DNA from: DASWDH01 sp035318505
GTDB taxonomy: Bacteria; Myxococcota_A; Polyangia; Polyangiales; Polyangiaceae
Reading direction: 5' to 3'
Assembly (NCBI GenBank): GCA_035318505.1
Contig: DATHEQ010000183.1
Coordinates: forward strand, 1 to 10,407
DNA length: 10,407 nucleotides
Both the position numbers and the translations under genes were made by a program. The notes under the pieces were generated by a model, which saw only the letters and a list, made by a program, of their open reading frames with translations, was not told where the DNA came from and searched no databases. Positions 1 through 6,184 of this stretch are shown in pieces (the stretch's first letter is position 1; each line of letters begins with the position of its first letter).

Positions 1-56
1 AAAGCGCTACTGCAGCTCGAAACGTAGAGCCTCCGTGTGCCAGGGCGGGCCCTTGG

Positions 57-479
57 TCAACGGCTGCTGCGGGGGATGCTTGCCGGCGAGCGGCTCGACG
101 GAGGAGTCGTCTTGCTGCGATGCACCGTGTCCGGGGAGAACGCAGGAAGGCAGACGGCGATGTACTCCGCGCCGTCTTCGCCGGGGGTGCTGTAGCGCAC
201 CCACTCGTCGGGTTCGCACACGACGCCTTGACCGGCGCGTACTTCGAGCGTTCCCCCTTCGAAATCGACCAACAAGACGCCCTTCAGGACGACGGTGTAC
301 TCGCGAAAAGTGGGGCGCTGCCCGGGTTCGCTCCAGCCGCAAGGGCTGCGCATGTGCGCGATACTCAGGACTTCCGTGCGCGTGTTGACCCGCCCGACGT
401 ATTCGTCGATGATCTTGGGAGGCGTGCCCGCGGCCTCGACGCGAGTGGGAGCAGCGATGAACTTCGGCATGGCCGGCAT
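57..479 (-). CDS. Small cupin-fold protein, C-terminus apparently frameshifted
   Basis: This encodes a 140-residue single-domain cupin (double-stranded beta-helix), resembling EutQ-like stand-alone cupins. Residues about 25-110 carry the barrel, including FREYTVVLKG, an acidic strand, GQGVVCEPDEWVRYSTPG and a final EYIAVCLPAFSPDTVHR strand. The usual cupin metal ligands (HxH...E and a later H) are not evident, so metal-dependent catalysis is doubtful and the substrate is unknown. After SPDTVHR, the frame turns into low-quality Ser/Pro/Arg sequence and stops at 57. The -1 frame continues with good third-position GC through QQDDSSVEPLAG to ELQ and a stop at 7-9. The intact protein was therefore probably about 157 residues. 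The start is either ATG 479 or ATG 470 (MPKFIAAPTR), and neither has a clear Shine-Dalgarno site. It is the last gene of a minus-strand run. The cupin fold is fairly sure; the function is not. Confidence 0.75.
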   Translation of the reverse strand: MPAMPKFIAAPTRVEAAGTPPKIIDEYVGRVNTRTEVLSIAHMRSPCGWSEPGQRPTFREYTVVLKGVLLVDFEGGTLEVRAGQGVVCEPDEWVRYSTPGEDGAEYIAVCLPAFSPDTVHRSKTTPPSSRSPASIPRSSR

Positions 480-522
480 CTAAACATGACTTGGGCCTGC
501 TTGGCAGAGGCGTCGACGCGAT

Positions 523-645
523 CTACTTCTTCCCCCCCATCGAGATGAGGCAGACTGACCCCAGCACCGCCGCGCCAGCCGTGAGGGCGCGGAGCGGGAG
601 ACGTTCACCGGTGACGTCGCGGGTGCTTGCTAGGGCGGCGGTCAT
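523..645 (-). CDS. Possible 40-residue hydrophobic peptide
   Basis: A short reading frame runs from ATG 645 to TAG 523. Its product begins MTAALASTRDVTGERLPL, followed by one hydrophobic segment (about residues 20-35) and a GGKK end. A near-ideal Shine-Dalgarno GGAGG (654-658) sits 8 nt upstream, and third-position GC is about 80%. A plausible promoter lies further upstream. The frame ends just after a run of seven G on the coding strand (532-538). One extra G there would extend it through EEVDRVDASAKQAQVMF, so it could be a frameshifted longer gene. It lies between the transporter and the cupin gene on the same strand. I recognise no family. It is supported only by the ribosome site, codon bias and hydrophobic segment, and chance cannot be excluded. 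Confidence 0.35.
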   Translation of the reverse strand: MTAALASTRDVTGERLPLRALTAGAAVLGSVCLISMGGKK

Positions 646-676
646 GGTGCCAACCTCCACGACCAGCGAGCATTGC

Positions 677-704
677 TTTTAACGCGGCCTACCTACCTGT
701 CGAG
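677..704 (-). promoter_or_regulatory. Candidate sigma70-type promoter for the small peptide/cupin
   Basis: On the minus strand TCGACA (699-704) and TTAAAA (677-682) are separated by 16 nt, resembling -35 and -10 boxes. Transcription would start about 25 nt upstream of ATG 645. The spacer contains a tandem GGTAGGTAGG. This is a pattern match only, in a GC-rich genome whose promoter consensus I do not know. Confidence 0.25.
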
Positions 705-766
705 AGACCAGTTGGGATAAATCCGCCGGTCCACGCGGCGCGGCGAGGCGATTGCGGCAGCGAGCG

Positions 767-2614
767 TCAACCGCCGGCAAGCTTGCCGAGCAGGATCGAG
801 ATGCCGAATCCCAAGGCAGCCAACGAATCGCCGGCGATGAGCCCACCGCCGATGAGCGAAACGGTGCTCATGTCTTCGGGCAATGCCTCGCCGGTGAGGT
901 CCGCTTCCTTGGCCACCGGTCTTTGCATTTTCCCGACTGTACTCATCAGGGATCCGACCACGCCCCCCGCGCCGAACCACATCGACGTCGCCAGCTCTAC
1001 GAAGCCGCCGAAGGAAAACGCGTAGGGGCTCGGCAGAAAGATGGCGTCGACGAGAAAGCCGACGCTGAAGCCGACCTTGTCGCGCTGCACGAAGGCTTTG
1101 TAGGCGGGCCAAGCGCGGAGCAATTTGCGAATCGCTTCCGTACCCAGGCCGAGACCCACGCCGATCCAGAGCGCGATGTACGTATAAGACTTGGGGTGAG
1201 TGAGGTTGCTCAGCGCGCCGACCATTTTGAAAGTCATCGCGGATTGCCAGCCTTGCACGTGCGTCGCGTCGGGCCCGGTTTGATCGAGCCGCAGCACCGG
1301 GTACGCGTTCATGAATACCTTGGCAAACACGACGGCCATCACCGCTCCCATGGCGATGCCGGCCACTTGGTAACGAAATTGCGTGGTCCGGTTGGAGCCG
1401 AGGCGCCACCCTGTCGAGCGATCTTGCTGCATGTCACAGGCGCAGGTGACGGACGCGAGCACGATGACCGCGGTCGAGAGCCCCATCTGTGCGCTGGCGA
1501 GTCCGAGCGTCCCCAAGAGCAGCACGGTGACGACGAACGCCGACGAGATTGGATTTTGGCTGGTGATACCGAGCGAGATCCCGTTCACCATCGTGAAAAG
1601 GAAGACGAGCAGCACCGCCACGACGAGGAAGAAAACGTCGGCGTGCATCACGATCGACCCGGTGGCGATGACGCCCGTGGCCCAGAACGCGACCCAGGCC
1701 ACGAGTCGACCGACGTTGGTGCGCTTCCACTCTTCCTCGGGCAAAGCCGCTTCCTTCTGCACTTGCTTCATGCGCCGTACGGCATCGATGAGGATGAGCG
1801 TGACATCGAGCGCCGCGCCACCCATGATCATGCCGAGCGCGAAGATGAAGGTGATCTTACGGACGGGCGCCGTCGGGTGAAGCCATCCGATGCTCACGAA
1901 GTACGGTTTGAGCATCCTCCCCATGAGTCCCGCGACGAGGGCGGGGACCGTGATGCGCGCACCGACGATCATTCCCGCGCCAAGGGTCGAAGTGGAGACG
2001 CTGATCGCTTCGACCGCGGGAATGGTCAAAGAGGCGATGCCGCCGAGAACCCCAGCCGCCGTGCCGCCGCCGAGCGTCGCCACCGAACGGCGCAGCAGGC
2101 GCTTGTCGGTGAGCGCGCGCAAGATGTTGGCAACCGCCAAACCCTCCGGATAGGGTAGTTGCAGGCGATCGACCAGCATCGGCGTGTACAGCATGCCCAC
2201 CCCGGCGCCGAACATCCCGATGCAGAGAAAGTAGAGAATGAGCTGCCACGCCGGGGGTTCGGGAAGCCCCAACCAAACCATCGCTTGGATCACGACGGCC
2301 ATGCTGGAAAGCCCAGCCACCGACGCCGCGCAAGTTTGCACGAAATTGGCGCCGTGCTTGCCCTCGGGGCCGTAACCGTACGTCACCGTGCTGCCGAGGA
2401 TTCCCGCGAGCACCTGGCCGCCCACGAAAAAGCCGATGCTGAAGTTCATGAACGACGAGGTCACACCGCCGAGGGGCCCCAAGACGAGAATGCCGAGGCT
2501 GCCCAGCAAAAGGTGGTACTTCCACGTTCCCGGTGCGGGCAACCACCGCCAACGCAGCGAGGTCTCGGCCGTCGAAGGCGGTGCGATGGCGGTCATGGCG
2601 CCGGAGGCTTGCAC
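767..2614 (-). CDS. OPT-family oligopeptide/metal-chelate transporter
   Basis: This encodes a 615-residue polytopic inner-membrane protein of the oligopeptide transporter (OPT) superfamily. The family takes up small peptides or metal chelates such as siderophore-like compounds, driven by proton symport. Hydrophobic segments run almost continuously from about residue 34 to the C-terminus, more than a dozen in all. Early Gly-rich helices are followed by the family-typical LPYPEGLAVANILRA near residues 153-167. A central cytoplasmic stretch, VRRMKQVQKEAALPEEEWKR, breaks the membrane segments, and the protein ends with a GGGLIAGDSLAALGFGIS helix typical of OPT C-termini. Length fits the bacterial OPT group (600-700). 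The start is GTG 2614 or the internal ATG 2596; no strong Shine-Dalgarno site decides between them. It lies 58 bp downstream of the aldo/keto reductase gene and may be co-transcribed with it. The substrate cannot be read from sequence. Confidence 0.9.
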   Translation of the reverse strand: MQASGAMTAIAPPSTAETSLRWRWLPAPGTWKYHLLLGSLGILVLGPLGGVTSSFMNFSIGFFVGGQVLAGILGSTVTYGYGPEGKHGANFVQTCAASVAGLSSMAVVIQAMVWLGLPEPPAWQLILYFLCIGMFGAGVGMLYTPMLVDRLQLPYPEGLAVANILRALTDKRLLRRSVATLGGGTAAGVLGGIASLTIPAVEAISVSTSTLGAGMIVGARITVPALVAGLMGRMLKPYFVSIGWLHPTAPVRKITFIFALGMIMGGAALDVTLILIDAVRRMKQVQKEAALPEEEWKRTNVGRLVAWVAFWATGVIATGSIVMHADVFFLVVAVLLVFLFTMVNGISLGITSQNPISSAFVVTVLLLGTLGLASAQMGLSTAVIVLASVTCACDMQQDRSTGWRLGSNRTTQFRYQVAGIAMGAVMAVVFAKVFMNAYPVLRLDQTGPDATHVQGWQSAMTFKMVGALSNLTHPKSYTYIALWIGVGLGLGTEAIRKLLRAWPAYKAFVQRDKVGFSVGFLVDAIFLPSPYAFSFGGFVELATSMWFGAGGVVGSLMSTVGKMQRPVAKEADLTGEALPEDMSTVSLIGGGLIAGDSLAALGFGISILLGKLAGG

Positions 2615-2672
2615 GAGAGCCGCGCTATGTTCAAGACGCGGTGCGTGATTTCCGAGGTCGCGAGCTACCGTT

Positions 2673-3644
2673 TCACCACGCGTACGCTTCGGGCGCGGCT
2701 CCGCCGGGGCCCGGGAAAATAGCGTCGAGTTTGTCGAGGAACGCGGCGTCCAGCTTTTTGTCGAGCACCGTGACGGCGTCGTCGAGCTGCTGCACGGTGC
2801 GCGGTCCGACGATGGGCGCCGTTACGACCGGGCGCGTGAGTAGCCAGCCGAGGGCCACGCGCGCAGGTGCCATGCCCACCTCTTTGCAGAGTGCTTCGTA
2901 AGCTTCGAGCGCGGGGCGATGCTTGGCGATGGCGCGCTGCGCGTTGTCGCCGGCGCGCCGGCCTTGCTGCGCTTTGGCGAGCGCGCCACCGAGCGCGCCC
3001 CCTTTGAGGGGGCTCCATGGAATGAGCCCCAGCCCGTACGATTGGCAGGCGGGGATCACCTCGAGCTCGATCGTGCGATCGATCAAATTGTAGAGCGACT
3101 GCTCGCTGACGAGGCCCAGGAAATGGCGTGCCCTGGCGGCTTCGCAAGCCTGCGCGATGTGCCACCCCGCGAAGTTCGAGGAACCGACGTAGATCACCTT
3201 GCCTTGCTGCACCAGCATGCTCATCGCTTGCCAGATCTCATCCCAGGGCGTGTCGCGATCGATGTGGTGCATTTGATAGAGATCGATGTGGTCGGTCTGG
3301 AGACGCTTGAGCGACGCTTCGCAGGCGCGCACGATGTGGAGCGCCGAGAGCCGCGACTCGTTGGGCCAGTCGCCCATGGGGCCGTAGACCTTCGTCGCCA
3401 GCACGGTCTTGTCGCGCCGCGCGCCCCCCGACGCGAACCAACGCCCCACGATCTGCTCGGTCCAACCTTCGCCGCGCTTCCAACCGTAAACGTCGGCGGT
3501 ATCGAAGAAATTGAGGCCGAGCTCGTGAGCGCGATCCATGATGCGGTGGGAATCGGCCTCGGGGGTTTCGGGCCCGAAGTTCATGGTACCGAGGCACAGC
3601 CGACTGACTTTTAGCCCGGTGCGCCCGAGTCGTACGTATTCCAT
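2673..3644 (-). CDS. Aldo/keto reductase
   Basis: This encodes a 323-residue soluble NAD(P)H-dependent oxidoreductase with a TIM-barrel fold, reducing aldehydes or ketones to alcohols. The classical catalytic tetrad is present: Asp48 and Tyr53 in FFDTADVYG, Lys85 in VLATKVYG, and His126 in LYQMHHID. The family signature GSSNFAGWHIAQA (about 154-166), the SEQSLYNLIDR segment and a cofactor-binding VGPRTVQQLDDAV region near the C-terminus are all visible. The N-terminus MEYVRLGRTGLKVSRLCLGT is canonical, which fixes ATG 3644. No Shine-Dalgarno site precedes it. Instead TAGAGT lies exactly at -12 to -7 from the ATG, so the transcript may be leaderless. It is divergent from the NADH dehydrogenase gene and heads the minus-strand run with the OPT transporter. 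The physiological substrate is unknown. Confidence 0.93.
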   Translation of the reverse strand: MEYVRLGRTGLKVSRLCLGTMNFGPETPEADSHRIMDRAHELGLNFFDTADVYGWKRGEGWTEQIVGRWFASGGARRDKTVLATKVYGPMGDWPNESRLSALHIVRACEASLKRLQTDHIDLYQMHHIDRDTPWDEIWQAMSMLVQQGKVIYVGSSNFAGWHIAQACEAARARHFLGLVSEQSLYNLIDRTIELEVIPACQSYGLGLIPWSPLKGGALGGALAKAQQGRRAGDNAQRAIAKHRPALEAYEALCKEVGMAPARVALGWLLTRPVVTAPIVGPRTVQQLDDAVTVLDKKLDAAFLDKLDAIFPGPGGAAPEAYAW

Positions 3645-3650
3645 GCGCGG

Positions 3651-3656
3651 ACTCTA
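3651..3656 (-). promoter_or_regulatory. Candidate -10 box for the aldo/keto reductase
   Basis: TAGAGT on the minus strand ends 6 nt before ATG 3644, which would place transcription initiation on the A of the start codon. No good -35 box is seen at 16-18 nt spacing. Support is limited to the TANNNT match, its position, and the absence of a ribosome site. Confidence 0.25.
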
Positions 3657-3730
3657 GCGCGATTGGCGAGGCAAAGGATGGGCGAGAGCCAAAGTTGGAT
3701 GGTGATGACGTCGCGTCGGCCTCGCGCCCC

Positions 3731-3758
3731 TTCACTTTGTCGCGCGAAGCCCTAGGCT
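3731..3758 (+). promoter_or_regulatory. Candidate promoter for the type II NADH dehydrogenase
   Basis: TTCACT (3731-3736) and TAGGCT (3753-3758) have 16-nt spacing and resemble -35 and -10 boxes (4/6 to TTGACA; TANNNT). Initiation 7 nt downstream would fall on G3765, the first base of the GTG start, giving a leaderless mRNA. An in-frame TAG at 3753-3755 and the Rossmann motif downstream leave GTG 3765 as the only sensible start, and no Shine-Dalgarno site precedes it. The inverted repeat at 3741-3765 covers the spacer, the -10 box and the start point. Confidence 0.35.
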
Positions 3759-3765
3759 TCGCGCG
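3741..3765. repeat. Perfect inverted repeat, 11-bp arms, over the ndh start
   Basis: The arms are cgcgcgaagcc (3741-3751) and ggcttcgcgcg (3755-3765), perfectly complementary around a 3-nt centre (cta). The last base is the G of the GTG start codon. No T-tract follows, so it is not a normal intrinsic terminator. It could be an operator for a dimeric regulator overlapping the promoter, or a hairpin at the 5' end of a longer transcript that hides the start codon. Confidence 0.7.
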
Positions 3766-5129
3766 TGACGAACGAACCCCACAGCAAGCCCCACGTCGTC
3801 ATCGTGGGTGGAGGATTCGCCGGCCTCAAGGCGGCGCGCATCCTGGGCCGCGCGGGTTTACGCGTGACGCTGATCGACCGCCGCAACCATCACGTTTTTC
3901 AGCCGCTGCTCTATCAAGTGGCGACCGCGGTGCTCAATCCAAGCGACATTGCGGCGCCGATCCGACGCATCGTGCGAGGCGAGAACATCACCGTGCTGCT
4001 CGGCGAAGTGACGGCGGTCGATCTCGCACAAAAGAAAGTACGGCTCGGCGGCGACGCGATCCCCTACGACTACGTCATCGTTGCGACCGGCTCCACACAC
4101 TCCTACTTCGGCCATGACGATTGGAAACGACATGCCCCAGGGCTAAAGAGCATCGAGGATGCGCTCGAGATCCGAAGGCGCATCCTTTTCGCGTACGAGG
4201 CGGCGGAGCGGGAACCCGATTCCGAACGGCGCAAAGAGTGGCTCACCTTCGTTGTCGTCGGGGGCGGGCCCACGGGCGTCGAGCTTGCCGGCGCGCTGGC
4301 GGAGATCTCGCGCCTGTCGCTCGCGCACGACTATCACAACTTCGATCCGCGGCAGGCCAAGGTCATCCTCGTCGAGGGCCTTCCGCGGCTTCTGACCGCA
4401 TACCCCGAAAAGCTGTCCGAGAAGGCCAAGCGATCGCTCGAACGCCTTGGTGTCGAAGTCAAAACCAGCACGATGGTGACGCAAGTCGAGGAGAGCGGCG
4501 TCCGCGCGGGTCAAGAATGGATCGGCAGCCGCACGGTGCTCTGGGGGGCGGGCGTTGCCGCTTCACCGTTGGCGCGATCGCTCGGCGTTCCTTTGGATCG
4601 TGCAGGGCGGGTTCCCGTCACGCCCGAGCTCAGCGTCCCCGGTCATCCGGAAGCCTACGTGGTGGGAGATCTGGCGACGCTGGTGCAAGATGGGGCAGTC
4701 ATTCCGGGCGTCGCGCCGGCCGCGATGCAGCAAGGGACACATGCCGGCAAGAACGTCGTCCGCGCCGCGCGAGGGCTGGCACCGACGCCTTTCCGCTATT
4801 GGGACCGCGGATCGTTTGCCGTCATTGGCCGAGGCGCAGCGGTGGGCGACGCGTTGTCTCTCAAAATGAGCGGCGTTCTCGCGTGGATCGCATGGCTGAC
4901 GATCCACATTTTCTTTCTCATCGGGTTTCGCAATCGCGTCGCCGTGTTGTTCAATTGGGCCTATTCATTCTTCACGCTGCGTCGCAATGCTCAGCTCATC
5001 ACGGGAGAGGACGTCGCGAAGCTTCCGCTTTTAAGTAAGGTGCCGTCGGCGCGTGTGATCGCGGCGCCGCCATCGCCAGACCTGGACGGCGAGGTAAACA
5101 AAGACCGGACATCTGTGCCGCCGGTGTGA
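3765..5129 (+). CDS. ndh: Type II NADH:quinone oxidoreductase (NDH-2)
   Basis: This encodes a 454-residue FAD-dependent, non-proton-pumping NADH dehydrogenase that passes electrons from NADH to membrane quinone on the cytoplasmic face. The FAD-binding Rossmann motif VVIVGGGFAGLKAA is at 11-24, with acidic Asp39 ending the second strand. It is followed by the NDH-2 hallmark NHHVFQPLLYQVAT (42-55) and the ATG(S) motif (108-111). The NADH-binding VVVGGGPTGVELAGALAE is at 164-181, and the second FAD contact YVVGDLA at 299-305. The quinone-site region VAPAAMQQG spans 317-325. The C-terminal AWLTIHIFFLIGFRNR segment and following amphipathic helices form the membrane anchor. Length matches the family. 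The GTG start is forced by the TAG at 3753 and lacks a Shine-Dalgarno site. It is divergent from the aldo/keto reductase gene, and the CheX-like gene follows 107 bp downstream. Confidence 0.93.
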   Translation: MTNEPHSKPHVVIVGGGFAGLKAARILGRAGLRVTLIDRRNHHVFQPLLYQVATAVLNPSDIAAPIRRIVRGENITVLLGEVTAVDLAQKKVRLGGDAIPYDYVIVATGSTHSYFGHDDWKRHAPGLKSIEDALEIRRRILFAYEAAEREPDSERRKEWLTFVVVGGGPTGVELAGALAEISRLSLAHDYHNFDPRQAKVILVEGLPRLLTAYPEKLSEKAKRSLERLGVEVKTSTMVTQVEESGVRAGQEWIGSRTVLWGAGVAASPLARSLGVPLDRAGRVPVTPELSVPGHPEAYVVGDLATLVQDGAVIPGVAPAAMQQGTHAGKNVVRAARGLAPTPFRYWDRGSFAVIGRGAAVGDALSLKMSGVLAWIAWLTIHIFFLIGFRNRVAVLFNWAYSFFTLRRNAQLITGEDVAKLPLLSKVPSARVIAAPPSPDLDGEVNKDRTSVPPV

Positions 5130-5161
5130 ATTTCTAAAGTTCTCGGCCAATCAACCGCATT

Positions 5162-5182
5162 CTCGAGCGTGAAACGCGCGAG
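5162..5182. repeat. Imperfect inverted repeat downstream of ndh
   Basis: The arms CTCGAGCGT (5162-5170) and ACGCGCGAG (5174-5182) pair with one mismatch around a GAA loop, 33 nt after the ndh stop and 54 nt before the next start. It has no T-tract. It may be a weak transcription end, a processing hairpin, or an operator for the chemotaxis-type gene pair. Nothing distinguishes these possibilities. Confidence 0.3.
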
Positions 5183-5236
5183 CCCGCCCGGACTGAGTTT
5201 GCCGGGAATGCTGACGCGATTGTGGCCGGGGTATCC

Positions 5237-5755
5237 GTGAAAGACGACAACTGGACATTCTGGCGACGATTGCTGTCCACGGCAGCGACGGAGCTTTTTG
5301 CCCATTATGGCGTCGACCTGAAAGATGAATCGCACTGGACGCCGGTCTTGGGGTCGGGCGATCTCGTGGCGGCTTCCGTGTATTTTGGGGGCGATCAAAT
5401 CCGCGGCGGTCTCACGGTGTGCGCGCCGCGTTCGCTCTTGAGCCGCGCCACGCCCACGCCTACGCAGACCTCTCTTTCCGACTTCGCGCGCGAGATTGCC
5501 AATCAGATTTTGGGTGGATTGCAGTTTGCCCTGAACGATTACGACGTGGATTTTTCTTACCAATTCAGCGACCCCAAGCCGCTGCCCTCGGCTGCCGCCG
5601 ATCTGGCCATCGACGCCCGCACGCTGGTGTTGCGCTCTTTGGGTGGAGAAGTGGCTCTCATCTTCGTGGTGGCGTCGAGTATCGACCTCGGGCCCCAAAG
5701 CATACCCGCGCCGCCGCGACCGTCGCTCGCGCGCGGCTCGCTCATTATGTTGTAG
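5237..5755 (+). CDS. CheX-like CheY-P phosphatase
   Basis: This encodes a 172-residue cytoplasmic protein of the CheC/CheX/FliY phosphatase superfamily, which dephosphorylates receiver domains of the CheY type. The signature D-x3-E-x2-N is present as DFAREIAN (Asp82, Glu86, Asn89), followed directly by QILGGLQFAL, the helix typical of CheX-like domains. Glu and Asn of this motif are the known catalytic residues in the family. Only one motif copy exists, as in CheX rather than CheC. Flanking beta strands (DLVAASVYFGGDQIRGGLTV; GGEVALIFVVAS) fit the fold. Start: GTG 5237 has GCCGGGG 5 nt upstream. An in-frame GTG at 5222 would add five residues but has no ribosome site. The next gene, 20 bp downstream, is a stand-alone receiver and the obvious substrate. 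No CheA, CheW or receptor gene is in the window. Confidence 0.85.
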   Translation: MKDDNWTFWRRLLSTAATELFAHYGVDLKDESHWTPVLGSGDLVAASVYFGGDQIRGGLTVCAPRSLLSRATPTPTQTSLSDFAREIANQILGGLQFALNDYDVDFSYQFSDPKPLPSAAADLAIDARTLVLRSLGGEVALIFVVASSIDLGPQSIPAPPRPSLARGSLIML

Positions 5756-5757
5756 TC

Positions 5758-5770
5758 GGAGGACGAGGAG
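5758..5770 (+). promoter_or_regulatory. Strong ribosome binding site for the response regulator
   Basis: GGAGGACGAGGAG, a purine-rich Shine-Dalgarno sequence, lies between the CheX-like stop (5753-5755) and ATG 5776. It fixes the receiver start and argues against the longer open frame that begins upstream inside the CheX-like gene. Confidence 0.7.
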
Positions 5771-5775
5771 TCTCG

Positions 5776-6147
5776 ATGCTCAAGAAAAAGAAGATCCTCG
5801 TCATCGACGATTCCGAGACGATTCGCATTCATCTCGGCCAAACGTTACGCGACGCGGGTTATGAAGTTCTCGAAGCGGCCGACGGCCTGATGGGTGCGTT
5901 CGCCATTCGCGAACGCGCAGGCGATATCTCGCTCGTCATCTGCGACGTCAACATGCCGCGCCTCGACGGCGTCGAGATGCTCGAAATCCTACACGGCCAA
6001 TATCCGAAGCTCCCCGTGCTCATGCTCACCAGCGAATCGCGTATCGACAAGGTCGAACGAGCCAAGCGAGCCGGTGCCAAAGCGTGGATCATCAAACCGT
6101 TCAAGCCCGAGCTTCTGGTGCAGGCCGTCGCCAAGCTGACCGCTTAG
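5776..6147 (+). CDS. Single-domain response regulator (CheY-like)
   Basis: This encodes a 123-residue receiver domain with no output domain, which signals by phosphorylation-dependent protein contacts. All key residues are present: the acidic pair Asp11-Asp12 (ILVIDDSETIR), phosphoacceptor Asp57 (VICDVNMPRLDG), Thr85 (MLTSES), an aromatic Trp104 at the switch position, and Lys107 (IIKPFKPE). The N-terminus is a short Lys-rich leader (MLKKKKILVIDD). Length is that of CheY. ATG 5776 follows a strong ribosome site. It is 20 bp downstream of the CheX-like phosphatase gene, so the two are almost surely co-transcribed and act as a receiver with its own phosphatase. The kinase that phosphorylates it is not encoded here. 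It converges on the patatin gene 37 bp away. Confidence 0.93.
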   Translation: MLKKKKILVIDDSETIRIHLGQTLRDAGYEVLEAADGLMGAFAIRERAGDISLVICDVNMPRLDGVEMLEILHGQYPKLPVLMLTSESRIDKVERAKRAGAKAWIIKPFKPELLVQAVAKLTA

Positions 6148-6184
6148 CCCCGCACGAGCCACGGCCCGCGCCGCAGTGCCGCCA

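Noticed and set aside
752..2158. A 468-codon open frame on the plus strand opposite the OPT transporter.
   Set aside because: Its product is a charged Arg/His/Asp/Glu-rich stretch with no domain, typical of the antisense frame of a high-GC membrane-protein gene; the minus-strand product is clearly OPT.
5419..5775. Upstream extension of the response-regulator frame.
   Set aside because: It overlaps the CheX-like gene in another frame, and the strong ribosome site at 5758-5770 fixes ATG 5776.
6148..6184. Bidirectional terminator between the converging receiver and patatin genes.
   Set aside because: GC-rich sequence but no convincing stem followed by a T-tract on either strand.
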